A DNA stretch of 64,000 nucleotides from Legionella_C sp048541585 (GTDB lineage Bacteria; Pseudomonadota; Gammaproteobacteria; Legionellales; Legionellaceae): assembly GCF_048541585.1 (NCBI RefSeq), contig NZ_CP183303.1, forward strand, positions 1,550,001-1,614,000, written 5' to 3'. Shown piece after piece: positions 37,043 to 46,359 of this stretch. The notes under the pieces are model-generated. The model worked only from the letters and a program-made list of their open reading frames with translations, was not told the DNA's origin and searched no databases. A program made the position numbers and the translations under genes. Position 1 is the stretch's first letter. Each line of letters starts with the position of its first letter.

Positions 37043-37684
37043 AAGAAATTAATAAATTTTAAATATTATCTTCCTATTATATTTTTTTAACCTTAAGGTA
37101 ATATTAATTTACTAATATAACTAATATAAAAGGTAAAATAATTTTTTTGCTAAATTAAGTAATTTTTTTAAATAAGGTTATATTGCATTTAAAACCTTAT
37201 AAATTTTTCATCAAAAGAACCTAGGTACGGAACGGTATTCGGTTTTTTTCTAAAAATTGTTTAACCTCCCTGACTATAACTTATAGCGGGATATTCTCTA
37301 GTTATCTTGTAAGGCATTTTTAGCAGTCTGTTTAATAAAAGTCCTAATTAAAAATACTAGAATTTTAACAATACTAAATTCATTTTTAGTAGCTATTTTA
37401 TTACTAGAGTTACCGTACTATAAATATTGTAGGCTTAAGATAGAAGTTTTAGTTAATTGTTAAGGATGTTCTTAGATTATTAGGTTAATTGGGAAAACTT
37501 TAAAATAGCTATTGCTTTTTTACCAACTTAGCAGTATTTTCTTGATAAATTAGAGCTTTTAAGTTTCAAACTATTTTTAAATATAGTGCTTTGATATTAA
37601 TACTTAACTATCATTAGATAATTCGTTTAACTATTTTTTAAATAAAGTTTCATTTTAAAATTTACTGAAATAACTATAAAAATT
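37043..37684. other. AT-rich stretch without a recognised gene
   Basis: These 642 bp are strongly A+T-rich and carry no frame of useful length on either strand. I see no tRNA, repeat or clear hairpin. The flanking genes point away from it, so it should hold both promoters. Confidence 0.4.
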
Positions 37685-38116
37685 ATGAAATTGGAATTCT
37701 TTCAAAAAAACAAGCTCGTAGGTACTAATTCTACTATTGAAAAACAAGATAATTTTTATTATTTACCTATTGTAGAGCGACTAAAAAAAGAAAAGTGGTA
37801 TTTAGCTGAGCCCAAAAATATTTATAGGCATTTTTATAAATCGCCAGAAGATCTTATTAAAGGTGAGCAACAATATATTGGTAATTGTTCAAGGCTATCT
37901 TGTTATAAGGTTAATTTAACTGAACTGCAAGTAAAGCAAGTAGAGGCTGGAACTAAAATCCAAGATGGTTATCGCGCGGCAGTAAGTATTTCAGCATACC
38001 AAGTAGAATCTAGAATAGAATTTACTCCTCAAGGTAATCTTATCTATTTCAATTCTGGTTATTCTAAAAATGCTCTTCTAGATGAAGAAAATACGCTTAC
38101 TTATCAACATGCTTAA
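37685..38116 (+). CDS. Hypothetical protein, 143 aa
   Basis: Not recognised. It is a small, Lys/Tyr-rich soluble protein with no signal peptide. The C-terminal half looks beta-rich (GYRAAVSISAYQVESRIEF, GNLIYFNSGYS). Only a weak ribosome site is visible before the ATG. It follows the empty AT-rich stretch and runs up to a repeat array. Coding status is likely from its length in an AT-rich context but not proven. Confidence 0.55.
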   Translation: MKLEFFQKNKLVGTNSTIEKQDNFYYLPIVERLKKEKWYLAEPKNIYRHFYKSPEDLIKGEQQYIGNCSRLSCYKVNLTELQVKQVEAGTKIQDGYRAAVSISAYQVESRIEFTPQGNLIYFNSGYSKNALLDEENTLTYQHA

Positions 38117-38156
38117 AGTGTAAGAGATCAGTTAATAACATCAATTTAAACACCCT

Positions 38157-38640
38157 GTTATTTCTGCGCAGGTGGGAATCTATCCTCCTAGTCACACGGT
38201 GCCGCCATAGCCATAGTTTCTCGCCTGCGCGGGAAAGACAACATAAAAACTTGATACCTCTAGTTGTACGCTTTAAGACTCTTGTCATTTCCGCGCAGGC
38301 GGAAATCCATCCTCCTACTCGACCGGTGCCACCATGGTCATAGTTTTCTGCCGGCACGGGAAAGACAACATAAAAACTTGATACCTCTAGTTGTACGCTT
38401 TAAGACTCTTGTCATTTCCGCGCAGGCGGAAATCCATCCTCCTGCTCGCCCGGTGCCACTATGGTCATAGTTTTCTGCCGGCACGGGAAAGACAACATAA
38501 AAACTTGATACCTCTAGTTGTACGCTTTAAGACTTTTGTCATTTCCGCGCAGGCGGAAATCCATCCTCCTACTCGCCCGGTGCCACCATAGCCATAATTT
38601 TCTGCCGGTGCAGGAAAGACAACATAAAAAATTTATTTAA
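38157..38640. repeat. Tandem array of a 127-bp hairpin repeat (four copies)
   Basis: Units start with GT(C/T)ATTTC(C/T)GCGCAGG at 38157, 38284, 38411 and 38538, exactly 127 bp apart. Each unit holds a short hairpin (TTCCGC-GCA-GGCGGAA in three copies) and, about 60 bp on, a related hairpin in the opposite orientation ending in GGGAAAGACAAC. Copies 2-4 are nearly identical, copy 1 is more diverged and copy 4 is cut short. Open frames of 66-86 codons here are by-products of the repeat. Confidence 0.92.
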
Positions 38641-38734
38641 GAGTTCTATCCTTTCTAAAGATAAATACTTACCTTGACGGGAATAACAAAGCTGTTATTA
38701 AGTTAATATTAGGCAATTTATGACCATAAGTTAG

Positions 38735-39034
38735 CTATTGCCAGATAATGGATTCACGATTTTCCTTTGCTGATTTAAGCATATCAATTAAAGGTACAGC
38801 TCGAGTTGCTAAACTAATATCAGGCTCGTCTTCTTGATCAAACTGCATAGCTTTAACCTTATTTTTTAATTTGTCTAGGCCATCTAACAAATTATTAAGT
38901 GCTAAATCTATATCATCAGCTGTAATGGCGCCTGGTATGTTATTACTATGGCCCATTAACTGAATCAATCGCCTTGCAATATCACCGAAAAAAGTTAATT
39001 TGCCATAAGATTCGCTGGTAAAGGTGACTAACAT
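38735..39034 (-). CDS. DUF1840-like conserved protein
   Basis: The 99-aa protein begins MLVTFTSESYGKLTFFGDIA and continues RLIQLMGHSNNIPGAI, a pattern typical of DUF1840 proteins. The middle is a predicted helix (ALNNLLDGLDKLKNK). It has no signal peptide and its function is unknown. It stands alone between the 127-bp array and a MITE-like element. Confidence 0.7.
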   Translation of the reverse strand: MLVTFTSESYGKLTFFGDIARRLIQLMGHSNNIPGAITADDIDLALNNLLDGLDKLKNKVKAMQFDQEDEPDISLATRAVPLIDMLKSAKENRESIIWQ

Positions 39035-39055
39035 GGTATTAAAGTCCTTATTTTT

Positions 39056-39254
39056 AAACGTTCACATTTGACCTCTTTCCAAACTAGCATTAATGGCCAA
39101 TCTCAGCCGAAAAAAGTCTTCAAAATGCTCATGTACTTGATGTACACTGCGCTTTTTCAGCTTTTTTTCGACTGACCTTGTCTCATTACTACCAGTTTGG
39201 AAAGAGGTCTATTCAGTCTTTCACTAAGTTTCAAGCATATGCGTGAACAGTTAC
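39056..39254. mobile_element. MITE-like non-coding element, copy A
   Basis: The element is bounded by AAACGTTCAC (39056-39065) and GTGAACAGTTAC (39243-39254), imperfect inverted ends. It holds a perfect 16-bp inverted repeat, GACCTCTTTCCAAACT at 39070-39085 and its complement at 39194-39209. It has no coding capacity. Its right end, from ACTAAGTTTCA to GAACAGTTAC, recurs near 52.3 kb. Confidence 0.6.
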
Positions 39255-39333
39255 CCTTATTTAATAATTACTTAAAGCATAATGGATCTATAACAAATTT
39301 GCTATTTTGAATTAATCATAAAGCTTTTTTAAA

Positions 39334-40785
39334 TTATGAAGAGCAGCTTACTTGAATTTCTGCTAAGTTTTTGGGCGGTGGTAAAGAATATAATTCATAT
39401 TCAGGTTGATCAGCAAAAGGCTTTTGTAAAATAGAATATAATTTTGCAATTTCTTCATAATTTTTATTGTCATATGCCTGTATAATCGCCTGCTGTACTA
39501 AGTGATTACGTAATATGAATTTAGGATTAATTTCCTTCATCTTTTTTTGTCTAATTGATGTCGATATTTTTTCTATTTCTAATCTTTTTTTATAACGTTC
39601 AAGCCAATTTAAAAATTGAAGGTGATTTACAAACAAATACTCTAAATTATTATCTTTTACTTCTGGATTATAAGTGCTTAAACGACGAAAAAATAAGGTG
39701 TAGTCAATTTGATTGGACTCTAATAAATGCAAAAGATCAGCAATAAGTTGCTTATCTGTATTTTGGCTACATTCAAAACCTAATTTTTGTTGGAATAAAT
39801 GATAATAGTGATGTTGAAACTCATTATCAAATTTGGCTACCGTATCTTGTAACTTATCTACAGAAACTAAAGGCACTAAAGCTTGAGCTAAGGCCAATAA
39901 ATTCCATAATGCAATAGTGGGTTGCTGATCATAGGCATATCGACCTGTATAATCAGAACTATTACAAATATGATTTGCTTTAAACGTATTAAGAAAGCCA
40001 AATGGGCCATAGTCAATGGTTAAACCTAAAATGGACATATTATCGGTATTCATTACACCATGGCAAAAGCCAACTGCCTGCCATTGGGCAATTAATTTAG
40101 CTGTTTTAATTACTGCCTGCTCAAACAAGTATAAATAACCATCCTTATTAGTTGGAATAGTTGGATAATGACGTGTTAAAACATAATCTGCTAATTCTTT
40201 TAGAGCATCATGTTGATTGGTGTAATAAAAATATTCAAAATGACCAAAACGAATATGTGACTGTGCCACTCGAGTTAAAATAGCCCCAGGCTCAGGCTCT
40301 TCTCTATAAACTAATTCATTAGTCTCAACAAGGCATAGAGCGCGGGTAGTTGGTATATTCAAAGCGTTCATAGCAGCTGAGCATAAATACTCACGAATCG
40401 TAGAGCGCAGTACTGCTCGGCCATCACCCATACGTGAATAGGGAGTAAGGCCTGAACCCTTTAATTGAATATCCCATCGCTCTCCCTCGGGGTTCACTAC
40501 TTCACCTAAAAGTAAAGCACGGCCATCACCTAATTGCGGGACGTAATAACCAAATTGATGGCCTGAGTAAACTGTCGCTAGCGGGTCACTGCCGCTTAAA
40601 AGTCGATTACCTGCAAAATATTCAGCAAAAGTCTTTTTATCTATATCTTTTTGTTTTATTCCTAATAAATTAGCAGTATTAGTATTTACATGTACCAGTT
40701 TCGGGTTTTTGACAGGAACTGGATTAAGTTTAGTAAAAAAATTATTAGGTAGTTGCGCAAAACTATTATCAAAATTTAATTTCAT
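39334..40785 (-). CDS. selO: Protein adenylyltransferase SelO (YdiU family)
   Basis: The 483-aa protein is a SelO/UPF0061 pseudokinase that, in characterised members, transfers AMP to Ser/Thr/Tyr of target proteins, linked to redox stress. Visible motifs are YSGHQFG, QLKGSGLTPYSR, DGRAVLRSTIREYL and the metal-binding MNTDNMSILG with DYGPFGF. The protein ends in SCSS, the C-terminal Cys motif common in bacterial SelO. It is monocistronic and divergent from the next operon. Confidence 0.95.
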   Translation of the reverse strand: MKLNFDNSFAQLPNNFFTKLNPVPVKNPKLVHVNTNTANLLGIKQKDIDKKTFAEYFAGNRLLSGSDPLATVYSGHQFGYYVPQLGDGRALLLGEVVNPEGERWDIQLKGSGLTPYSRMGDGRAVLRSTIREYLCSAAMNALNIPTTRALCLVETNELVYREEPEPGAILTRVAQSHIRFGHFEYFYYTNQHDALKELADYVLTRHYPTIPTNKDGYLYLFEQAVIKTAKLIAQWQAVGFCHGVMNTDNMSILGLTIDYGPFGFLNTFKANHICNSSDYTGRYAYDQQPTIALWNLLALAQALVPLVSVDKLQDTVAKFDNEFQHHYYHLFQQKLGFECSQNTDKQLIADLLHLLESNQIDYTLFFRRLSTYNPEVKDNNLEYLFVNHLQFLNWLERYKKRLEIEKISTSIRQKKMKEINPKFILRNHLVQQAIIQAYDNKNYEEIAKLYSILQKPFADQPEYELYSLPPPKNLAEIQVSCSS

Positions 40786-40922
40786 AAGGACTTTTATAAA
40801 GCAAGCTAGGTTGATAGCAGTATAGCATTTGCCAAACTATTATTGCCGGTTTAATTAAGTTAAAAGGCTATGTGAATATTCTTGTATTTAGATATTGTCT
40901 CCTAATAATATTTTTATCTAAG

Positions 40923-40950
40923 TTAAATTTGAGGTAGTCTACACTATAAT
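40923..40950 (+). promoter_or_regulatory. Possible sigma-70 promoter of the Rieske operon
   Basis: TATAAT at 40945-40950 is preceded after 16 bp by TTAAAT (40923-40928), a weak -35. The start codon lies 40 bp downstream with AAGGAG before it. Spacing and direction fit the downstream operon. Confidence 0.4.
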
Positions 40951-40990
40951 AATTGCTTCAACTAAGAGAAGTTAACTTTAAGGAGAGCTA

Positions 40991-42496
40991 ATGCAAGAAG
41001 GGAAATCACTGTGGGTTGCTATAAGTAAGCGAGATAAAACTTACCCTGCTTTAGTTAAAGATATCGAAGTTGATGTTGCTATCGTAGGAGGAGGTATTAC
41101 AGCGATTACAGCAGCTTGCCAACTTGTAGAGGCTGGTAAACGAGTTGCTATATTAGAAGCAGGCCAAATTGGTGGCGTTACTACAAGTTATTCTACGGGT
41201 AATTTATATGTTGCTGTACAGCCTTTTTATCAAAGTATTAAGAAAAAATTTAATTTAGAGACGGCTAGAGTTGTTGCTAATTCTCGGCAAAAAGCAATGG
41301 ATTATGTGGAAAGAAATGTAGTAGATAAAAATATCGACTGTCATTTTACTCGTAGGCCTTGGTATGGTTACACTAATGGCCAAGAGCGTGTCTCTCTTGA
41401 AAAGGAAGTTGAGTTATTAAAGCGCCTAGATATTGCTATTGACTATACCTTAGAAATGCCTTTGGCTGTTCCTTTTAAAAAAGCAGTCATGATGCCCAAT
41501 CAGGCCAGATTTAATCCACTTCAATACGTGATCTCCATGGCCTCCTACTTAAATGAAAAAGGATGTATGATTTATGAGAATACGCCGGTAATTAATTTTG
41601 AAGAAAAAGAAGTATGTTATCTTTATACAAAAAATGCCAAAATCACTGCACGCAAACTTATCTTAGCTACGCACACCCCATTGGGGATTAATCATACTCA
41701 TTTTTATACAGCGCCTTACCGAAGTTATGTAGTCGCGGTGCGCTTGAAAAATAATTCTTGCCCAGAAGGGCACTTTTGGGATTTTGGTGAAAAATCGCAC
41801 ATCTTCTCAGCGCACGCTTATACAACTAACAACCCTGAATTATTAATGCTTTCTGGTAGTCATCATAAAACAGGACAGGGAGAGGATACTGAAAAGCATT
41901 ATGAAGAATTAGAATCTTATTTAAAAGCTTATTTACCTATACAAGAAATTGTTTTTAAATGGTCGGCTCAACATTACCAATCTGCAGATAGTATTCCTTA
42001 TATAGGCCTTGCTTCCAATACAGCAAAACATACTTACATGGCTACTGGCTATTTTGCTGATGGATTAACTTATGGCACATTAGCAGGAATTGATATTGCT
42101 GATTTAATTCTTGATAGAGCAGTGCCTTATAATGACGTTTATCAAGCTAATCGTAAGAAGTTTGGTGCTTCATTAGGCTTTCTAGCTAAAGAAAATATTA
42201 ATGTCGCTAAACAATACAGTAAAGATTTGCCTATCTTTTCAGAAACTGATTTTGATTCAATTAAAGAAGGCGACGGTAAAATTGTTGAAATTGATAAAGA
42301 GAAGTTTGCTATTTGTCGTGATAATGATGAGCTACATATGGTTTCTGCTGTTTGCCCTCACATGAAATGTATTGTTAACTGGAATAAAGCAGAAAAAACC
42401 TGGGATTGTCCATGTCATGGCAGTCGGTTTACTAAAAAAGGAAAGGTCATTGAAGGACCTGCTATGACAGATTTAACTTTAAAAGAACCTCGATAA
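40991..42496 (+). CDS. FAD-dependent oxidoreductase with C-terminal Rieske domain
   Basis: The N-terminal part is a DAO-type FAD domain (VAIVGGGITAITAA, Rossmann Gly motif near residues 31-38). The C-terminal 75 residues form a Rieske [2Fe-2S] domain with ligands Cys455/His457 (CPH) and Cys473/His476 (CPCH), followed by GSRF. Such DAO-Rieske fusions occur in many bacteria, but no firm substrate is known to me. There is no signal peptide. It leads a run of five closely spaced plus-strand genes, four of them encoding membrane proteins. Confidence 0.9.
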   Translation: MQEGKSLWVAISKRDKTYPALVKDIEVDVAIVGGGITAITAACQLVEAGKRVAILEAGQIGGVTTSYSTGNLYVAVQPFYQSIKKKFNLETARVVANSRQKAMDYVERNVVDKNIDCHFTRRPWYGYTNGQERVSLEKEVELLKRLDIAIDYTLEMPLAVPFKKAVMMPNQARFNPLQYVISMASYLNEKGCMIYENTPVINFEEKEVCYLYTKNAKITARKLILATHTPLGINHTHFYTAPYRSYVVAVRLKNNSCPEGHFWDFGEKSHIFSAHAYTTNNPELLMLSGSHHKTGQGEDTEKHYEELESYLKAYLPIQEIVFKWSAQHYQSADSIPYIGLASNTAKHTYMATGYFADGLTYGTLAGIDIADLILDRAVPYNDVYQANRKKFGASLGFLAKENINVAKQYSKDLPIFSETDFDSIKEGDGKIVEIDKEKFAICRDNDELHMVSAVCPHMKCIVNWNKAEKTWDCPCHGSRFTKKGKVIEGPAMTDLTLKEPR

Positions 42497-42506
42497 GGAG
42501 CCAATC

Positions 42507-42848
42507 GTGTTAATTTTCGCAACTATTATTTTTGCTTTAGCTGCAATTTTAGGTATTTATTTGTTTAATTATATGTTGCAAGGTAAAAACCCTCCTAAAG
42601 GGGTTGTAATGATCCATGGTTCTTTTGCCGCAGTTGGCATTGTTTTACTTATTTTATATTTAATTTCTAGCCGCTCTTCACCTATTGTCAGTTTAGTTCT
42701 GTTTGTTTTAGCCGCAATTGGTGGTTTTTATATTGTTTGGCGCGATATTATGCAAAAGCCTGTACCAAAATTTATGGTCGCAGGGCATGGACTAATCGCC
42801 CTTATTGCTTTTATATTTTTGCTTGTATTTCAATTTACAGCTTCATAA
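42507..42848 (+). CDS. Small four-helix membrane protein
   Basis: The 113-aa protein is almost entirely hydrophobic with four predicted membrane helices and short Lys/Pro loops (QGKNPPKG, MQKPVPKF). The start is a GTG with AAGGAG 6 nt upstream. It starts 10 bp after the DAO-Rieske gene. The paired GHG/IHGS-like His residues near helix starts (VMIHGSFAAVG, MVAGHGLIAL) could be heme ligands, but this is speculation. Confidence 0.75.
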   Translation: MLIFATIIFALAAILGIYLFNYMLQGKNPPKGVVMIHGSFAAVGIVLLILYLISSRSSPIVSLVLFVLAAIGGFYIVWRDIMQKPVPKFMVAGHGLIALIAFIFLLVFQFTAS

Positions 42849-42860
42849 AGCAAAATAATT

Positions 42861-43466
42861 ATGATTGATACCATCAATAAAAGTGATTTTAAAATTAAAC
42901 TTTATATTAATTGGTCAGCTGTTATCTCGGCGGCTATTGCAGGTGTGGGCCTTAATTTTTTATTTAATTTACTAGCTCTTGCATTGGGTATAGCAAGCTT
43001 TACTATTCGAGCTTCTGGTAAAATTGAGTTTTCTTTGTGGGGCTTTATTTGTTTCTGTCTTGCAGCTCTCATTGCGATGTTTTCGACAGGTTGGTTAGCA
43101 GGTAGACTTTCTTACCCATCCTTAAAAAAGATGTGGGGCTGCTTTATTGGTTTTTTGGCATGGTCTTTATTATTAATTTTAACGATTATTTTAATTACCA
43201 ATATGATTCAATTTGTGGCTTTTCATGCTAATTTTACTTCCAGTTTAGTGGCTATAAAGATTACCAATGATGCGCCAATGCTAACAGAAATATTTCTAAA
43301 TTCAAAAGCACCTATGAGTGTAGCTGTAGAAGCTGATAAAAAAGTCATAGTTTTAAATGCACTTATTACTTTTATAATGTTTATTTTAGGTGCTGGCGCA
43401 AGCTGTTTAGGAGGTTATTTAGGCTATAGCCAAGCGTTAAAAAATCTAGAATCATCTCAAGAGTAA
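42861..43466 (+). CDS. Integral membrane protein, 201 aa
   Basis: Four hydrophobic segments are visible (about 17-45, 60-85, 95-120, 165-190). The opening INWSAVISAAIAGVGLNFLFNLLALALG resembles a family of small membrane proteins often annotated as PhnA-like or YrzE-like. No catalytic motif is seen. It lies 12 bp after the small membrane protein and 2 bp before the SDR/DoxX gene. Confidence 0.75.
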   Translation: MIDTINKSDFKIKLYINWSAVISAAIAGVGLNFLFNLLALALGIASFTIRASGKIEFSLWGFICFCLAALIAMFSTGWLAGRLSYPSLKKMWGCFIGFLAWSLLLILTIILITNMIQFVAFHANFTSSLVAIKITNDAPMLTEIFLNSKAPMSVAVEADKKVIVLNALITFIMFILGAGASCLGGYLGYSQALKNLESSQE

Positions 43467-43468
43467 CC

Positions 43469-44758
43469 ATGAATATTTTAATTACTGGCGCTTCCGGCTT
43501 TGCTGGCGCCTGGATTACTAAAACGCTTATTGCAGAAGGACATCAGGTTGTTGCAGCGGTAAGAGATACTCTCTATACAGAAAATTTATTTCCACAAGCC
43601 AAAGTAATCGCTTGTGATTTTGTTAAAGATACTACAGAAGAAATTTGGCTGCCACGCTTAGAGGATATTGATGTTATTGTTAATTGTGTTGGTATTTTCT
43701 ATCATTCAAACCCTAAAATAATATGGGCTATTCACTATTATACGCCCAAAGCCTTATTTGCGGCTGCTAACAAACTTAATATTAAAAAGATTATTCATCT
43801 TTCAGCTTTAGGTGTAGATCAATATCAATCTGATTATGCTAAAAGTAAAAAGGCTATTGAAGATTATTTATTAACACTTACGAATCCCTGTATTATACTT
43901 AGGCCATCTTTTATTTATGGCCAAGCATCAGAAGGCGGAATGGCATTAATGCGGGCATTAGCTGCTTTTCCTGGTATCATTCCTCTTCCAGGTAAAGGAT
44001 TACAACCATTTCAGCCTATTCATGTAGAAGATTTAGCCTATGCTGTAGGTCATTTTATTATTTGTAGTAAGCAAGACTCAATTATTTTACCAGCTGTATC
44101 CCCCAAAACAGTAAGTCTCAAAGAAATTTTACTAACCCTACGTAATTGGTTGCAAATTAAGGGTAATTATAGTTTAGCTATACCCATGGCTTTAATTAAA
44201 GTTGGCGCGAAAATTGGTGATTATCTACCTTTCTCAACAATTAATACACCAGCTATTGCAATGCTTGAACAAGGTAACATAGCTGCACCACAGGAAGTAG
44301 AAAAATTTACTAAGCTTGCAGGATTTGTACCGAAAAATTTTAAAGAAGGTGCTTATCAATTACCAGTTAGTAAATCAGATCGCTTATATGCGCGTTTATT
44401 TTTTATAAAACCTCTATTACGTTTAAGCTTAGTATTTATGTGGTTAGCGAGTGCAGTAGTCAGTGCTTTTTTCTTTCCTAAAGCTGCATCATTTATGCTT
44501 TTAGCAAAAGCAGGCGTGAATAATTTTTGGCAACCTATATTACTTTATGTTGCTTGTATTATTAATGCTGCTCTTGGCTTTAGTTTGCTATTTAATTATA
44601 AAACTAAACTAAACTGTCTAATACAAATTATGGTAATGGTTGCTTATACTATTATTATTACCATCAAGATCCCTTATCTTTGGATAGAACCTTTTGGCTC
44701 TATTGTTAAAAATGTACCTGTCTTAATTAGTATAATTATACTTTATCTATTGGATTAA
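43469..44758 (+). CDS. NAD(P)-dependent SDR/epimerase fused to a DoxX-like membrane domain
   Basis: The first 300 residues are an atypical short-chain dehydrogenase: nucleotide motif TGASGFAG near residues 6-13 and a YAKSKKA Tyr-x-x-x-Lys catalytic pair. The last 120 residues carry four hydrophobic segments resembling the DoxX-like domain found fused to such SDRs. It is predicted to sit at the inner membrane with the SDR in the cytosol. It is directly followed, 1 bp later, by a DUF2269 protein. Confidence 0.85.
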   Translation: MNILITGASGFAGAWITKTLIAEGHQVVAAVRDTLYTENLFPQAKVIACDFVKDTTEEIWLPRLEDIDVIVNCVGIFYHSNPKIIWAIHYYTPKALFAAANKLNIKKIIHLSALGVDQYQSDYAKSKKAIEDYLLTLTNPCIILRPSFIYGQASEGGMALMRALAAFPGIIPLPGKGLQPFQPIHVEDLAYAVGHFIICSKQDSIILPAVSPKTVSLKEILLTLRNWLQIKGNYSLAIPMALIKVGAKIGDYLPFSTINTPAIAMLEQGNIAAPQEVEKFTKLAGFVPKNFKEGAYQLPVSKSDRLYARLFFIKPLLRLSLVFMWLASAVVSAFFFPKAASFMLLAKAGVNNFWQPILLYVACIINAALGFSLLFNYKTKLNCLIQIMVMVAYTIIITIKIPYLWIEPFGSIVKNVPVLISIIILYLLD

Positions 44759-44759
44759 T

Positions 44760-45236
44760 ATGCTCTATTTATGGTTAAAATATATTCATATCTTAAGCTC
44801 AACTATCTTGTTTGGCACAGGTATAGGTACAGCGGCTATTATGCTTTATGGTCATTTCAAAAAAGATATTGCTGTAATGGGGGCTATTAATGAATATGTT
44901 GTTATTGTAGATTGGATTTTTACCGGTAGTACCATGATTCTGCAACCTTTAACGGGGCTTGCAATGGTTTACCTTACAGGTTTTCCCTTAATGTCTTTTT
45001 GGATTATAGGTAGCTTAATTTGCTATGCTTTTGCATTATTATGTTGGCTTATTGTTGTTTATTTACAAATTAAAATCCGCAATTTTACATCTTATGCAGC
45101 AAGAACAAATGCGCCTTTACCTGCTGCTTACGATAAGTATTTTAAATATTGGTTTATTTTAGGTTGGCCTGCGTTTATCAGCTTTTTAATTATCTTTTAT
45201 TTAATGACTTTTAAACCCTACTCAATTCCATTTTAA
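44760..45236 (+). CDS. DUF2269-family membrane protein
   Basis: The 158-aa protein has four membrane helices and the family opening LYLWLKYIHILSSTILFGTGIG, with a His in the first helix. DUF2269 genes are commonly found beside SDR-DoxX fusions, as here. Its 3' end overlaps the convergent lpxB by 26 bp. The biochemical role is unknown. Confidence 0.82.
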   Translation: MLYLWLKYIHILSSTILFGTGIGTAAIMLYGHFKKDIAVMGAINEYVVIVDWIFTGSTMILQPLTGLAMVYLTGFPLMSFWIIGSLICYAFALLCWLIVVYLQIKIRNFTSYAARTNAPLPAAYDKYFKYWFILGWPAFISFLIIFYLMTFKPYSIPF

Positions 45237-46359
45237 CTACATCTACCATTGAGCAATCTGCCTGTTCATTAGATAAAGAGTGTTTTAATTTTTTTAGTCG
45301 AGCAATCATTCGTTCTTGTAAAGAGTTATCTGTAATAAGGGCCTTTAAGGTTTGCGTAAGCTCTTCAGCATTGCAGTCATATTGTAAAAGTTCTGGCACA
45401 ATCATTTTATTCTGTAATAAATTACAAAGACCTAAATATTTAACTTTAATCACTTTAGCAGCAATAAGATAGCTTAAAAAAGAGCCTTTATAGATAATAC
45501 ACATAGGTTTTTGCATTAAAGCGCATTCAAGGGAAGCAGTGCCTGATGCAACCACAACACAATGACTGCTAGCAATGACATCAATTGCTTGTCCGCGAAT
45601 AAAGGTGATGTTTATCGCGCTAGCCGTAAAGTATTTTTTAATTATATCGGAGTTAAGTGTTTGAGCAATTGGCATAACATAATGTAAATCATCATAACTT
45701 GCTGCTAACTTTTCAGCTGTCTTAACCATAATCGGTAGATGCTTTTCAATTTCGCTGCGACGACTACCAGGTAGTAGAGCAATTAGTTTTTTATTTAAAG
45801 GAAGGTTAAAAGATTCTTTAATTTTTGCGATATCTTTTGAAGGTTGTACACGTTGTACCAAAGGATGGCCAACAAAAGATACAGGAATACCTGCTTGTTG
45901 ATAAATTGCCTTTTCAAAAGGAAAAATCACTACCATATGGTCAACACAGGCTTTAAGCGTATGAATGCGATTTGCTTTCCAAGCCCATATTTGCGGGCTA
46001 ATGTAGTAGATAATTCGTAATCCAAGTACATGTTTAGCATATTTCGCAATAGGAATATTAAATCCTGGGCAATCAACTAATATTAATAAATCAGGTTTAG
46101 TATTTTTTAAATGTTGTTTAATGATTTGGAAAGTTTTTTTTATAACAAATGCATGTTTAATGACTGCAGTAATACCTATCATGCCAAATTTCGCAAGATT
46201 AGCAATAACATTTACACCTGCTTCCTCCATATGTTTGCCACCCATACCACTAAACTTAATGGTAGAGTCATGAGTTTGTAATTCTTTAACTAAGTCTGCT
46301 GCATGATGATCACCAGATTCTTCGCCGGCAATAATAACAATATGTTTAGGCATAGGCAT
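45211..46359 (-). CDS. lpxB: Lipid-A-disaccharide synthase LpxB
   Basis: LpxB condenses UDP-diacylglucosamine with lipid X to form the lipid A disaccharide. The protein has the N-terminal AGEESGDHHAADLV and the central LLPGSRRSEIEKHLP motif, plus DCPGFNIPIAK. The ATG at 46359 is chosen because AAGG lies 7 nt upstream; the ATG at 46353 is also possible. It overlaps the 3' end of a Gfo/Idh oxidoreductase, so the two are probably co-translated. The lpxD-fabZ-lpxA genes that usually precede it are absent. Confidence 0.95.
   Translation of the reverse strand: MPMPKHIVIIAGEESGDHHAADLVKELQTHDSTIKFSGMGGKHMEEAGVNVIANLAKFGMIGITAVIKHAFVIKKTFQIIKQHLKNTKPDLLILVDCPGFNIPIAKYAKHVLGLRIIYYISPQIWAWKANRIHTLKACVDHMVVIFPFEKAIYQQAGIPVSFVGHPLVQRVQPSKDIAKIKESFNLPLNKKLIALLPGSRRSEIEKHLPIMVKTAEKLAASYDDLHYVMPIAQTLNSDIIKKYFTASAINITFIRGQAIDVIASSHCVVVASGTASLECALMQKPMCIIYKGSFLSYLIAAKVIKVKYLGLCNLLQNKMIVPELLQYDCNAEELTQTLKALITDNSLQERMIARLKKLKHSLSNEQADCSMVDVVKMELSRV

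Noticed and set aside
38097..38591. Three overlapping 66-86-codon frames with repeated sequence
   Set aside because: They are translations of the 127-bp repeat; the period is not a multiple of three and no start signal is present.
38157..38640. CRISPR array
   Set aside because: Units are 127 bp and repeat along their whole length with no unique spacers, and no cas genes are present.
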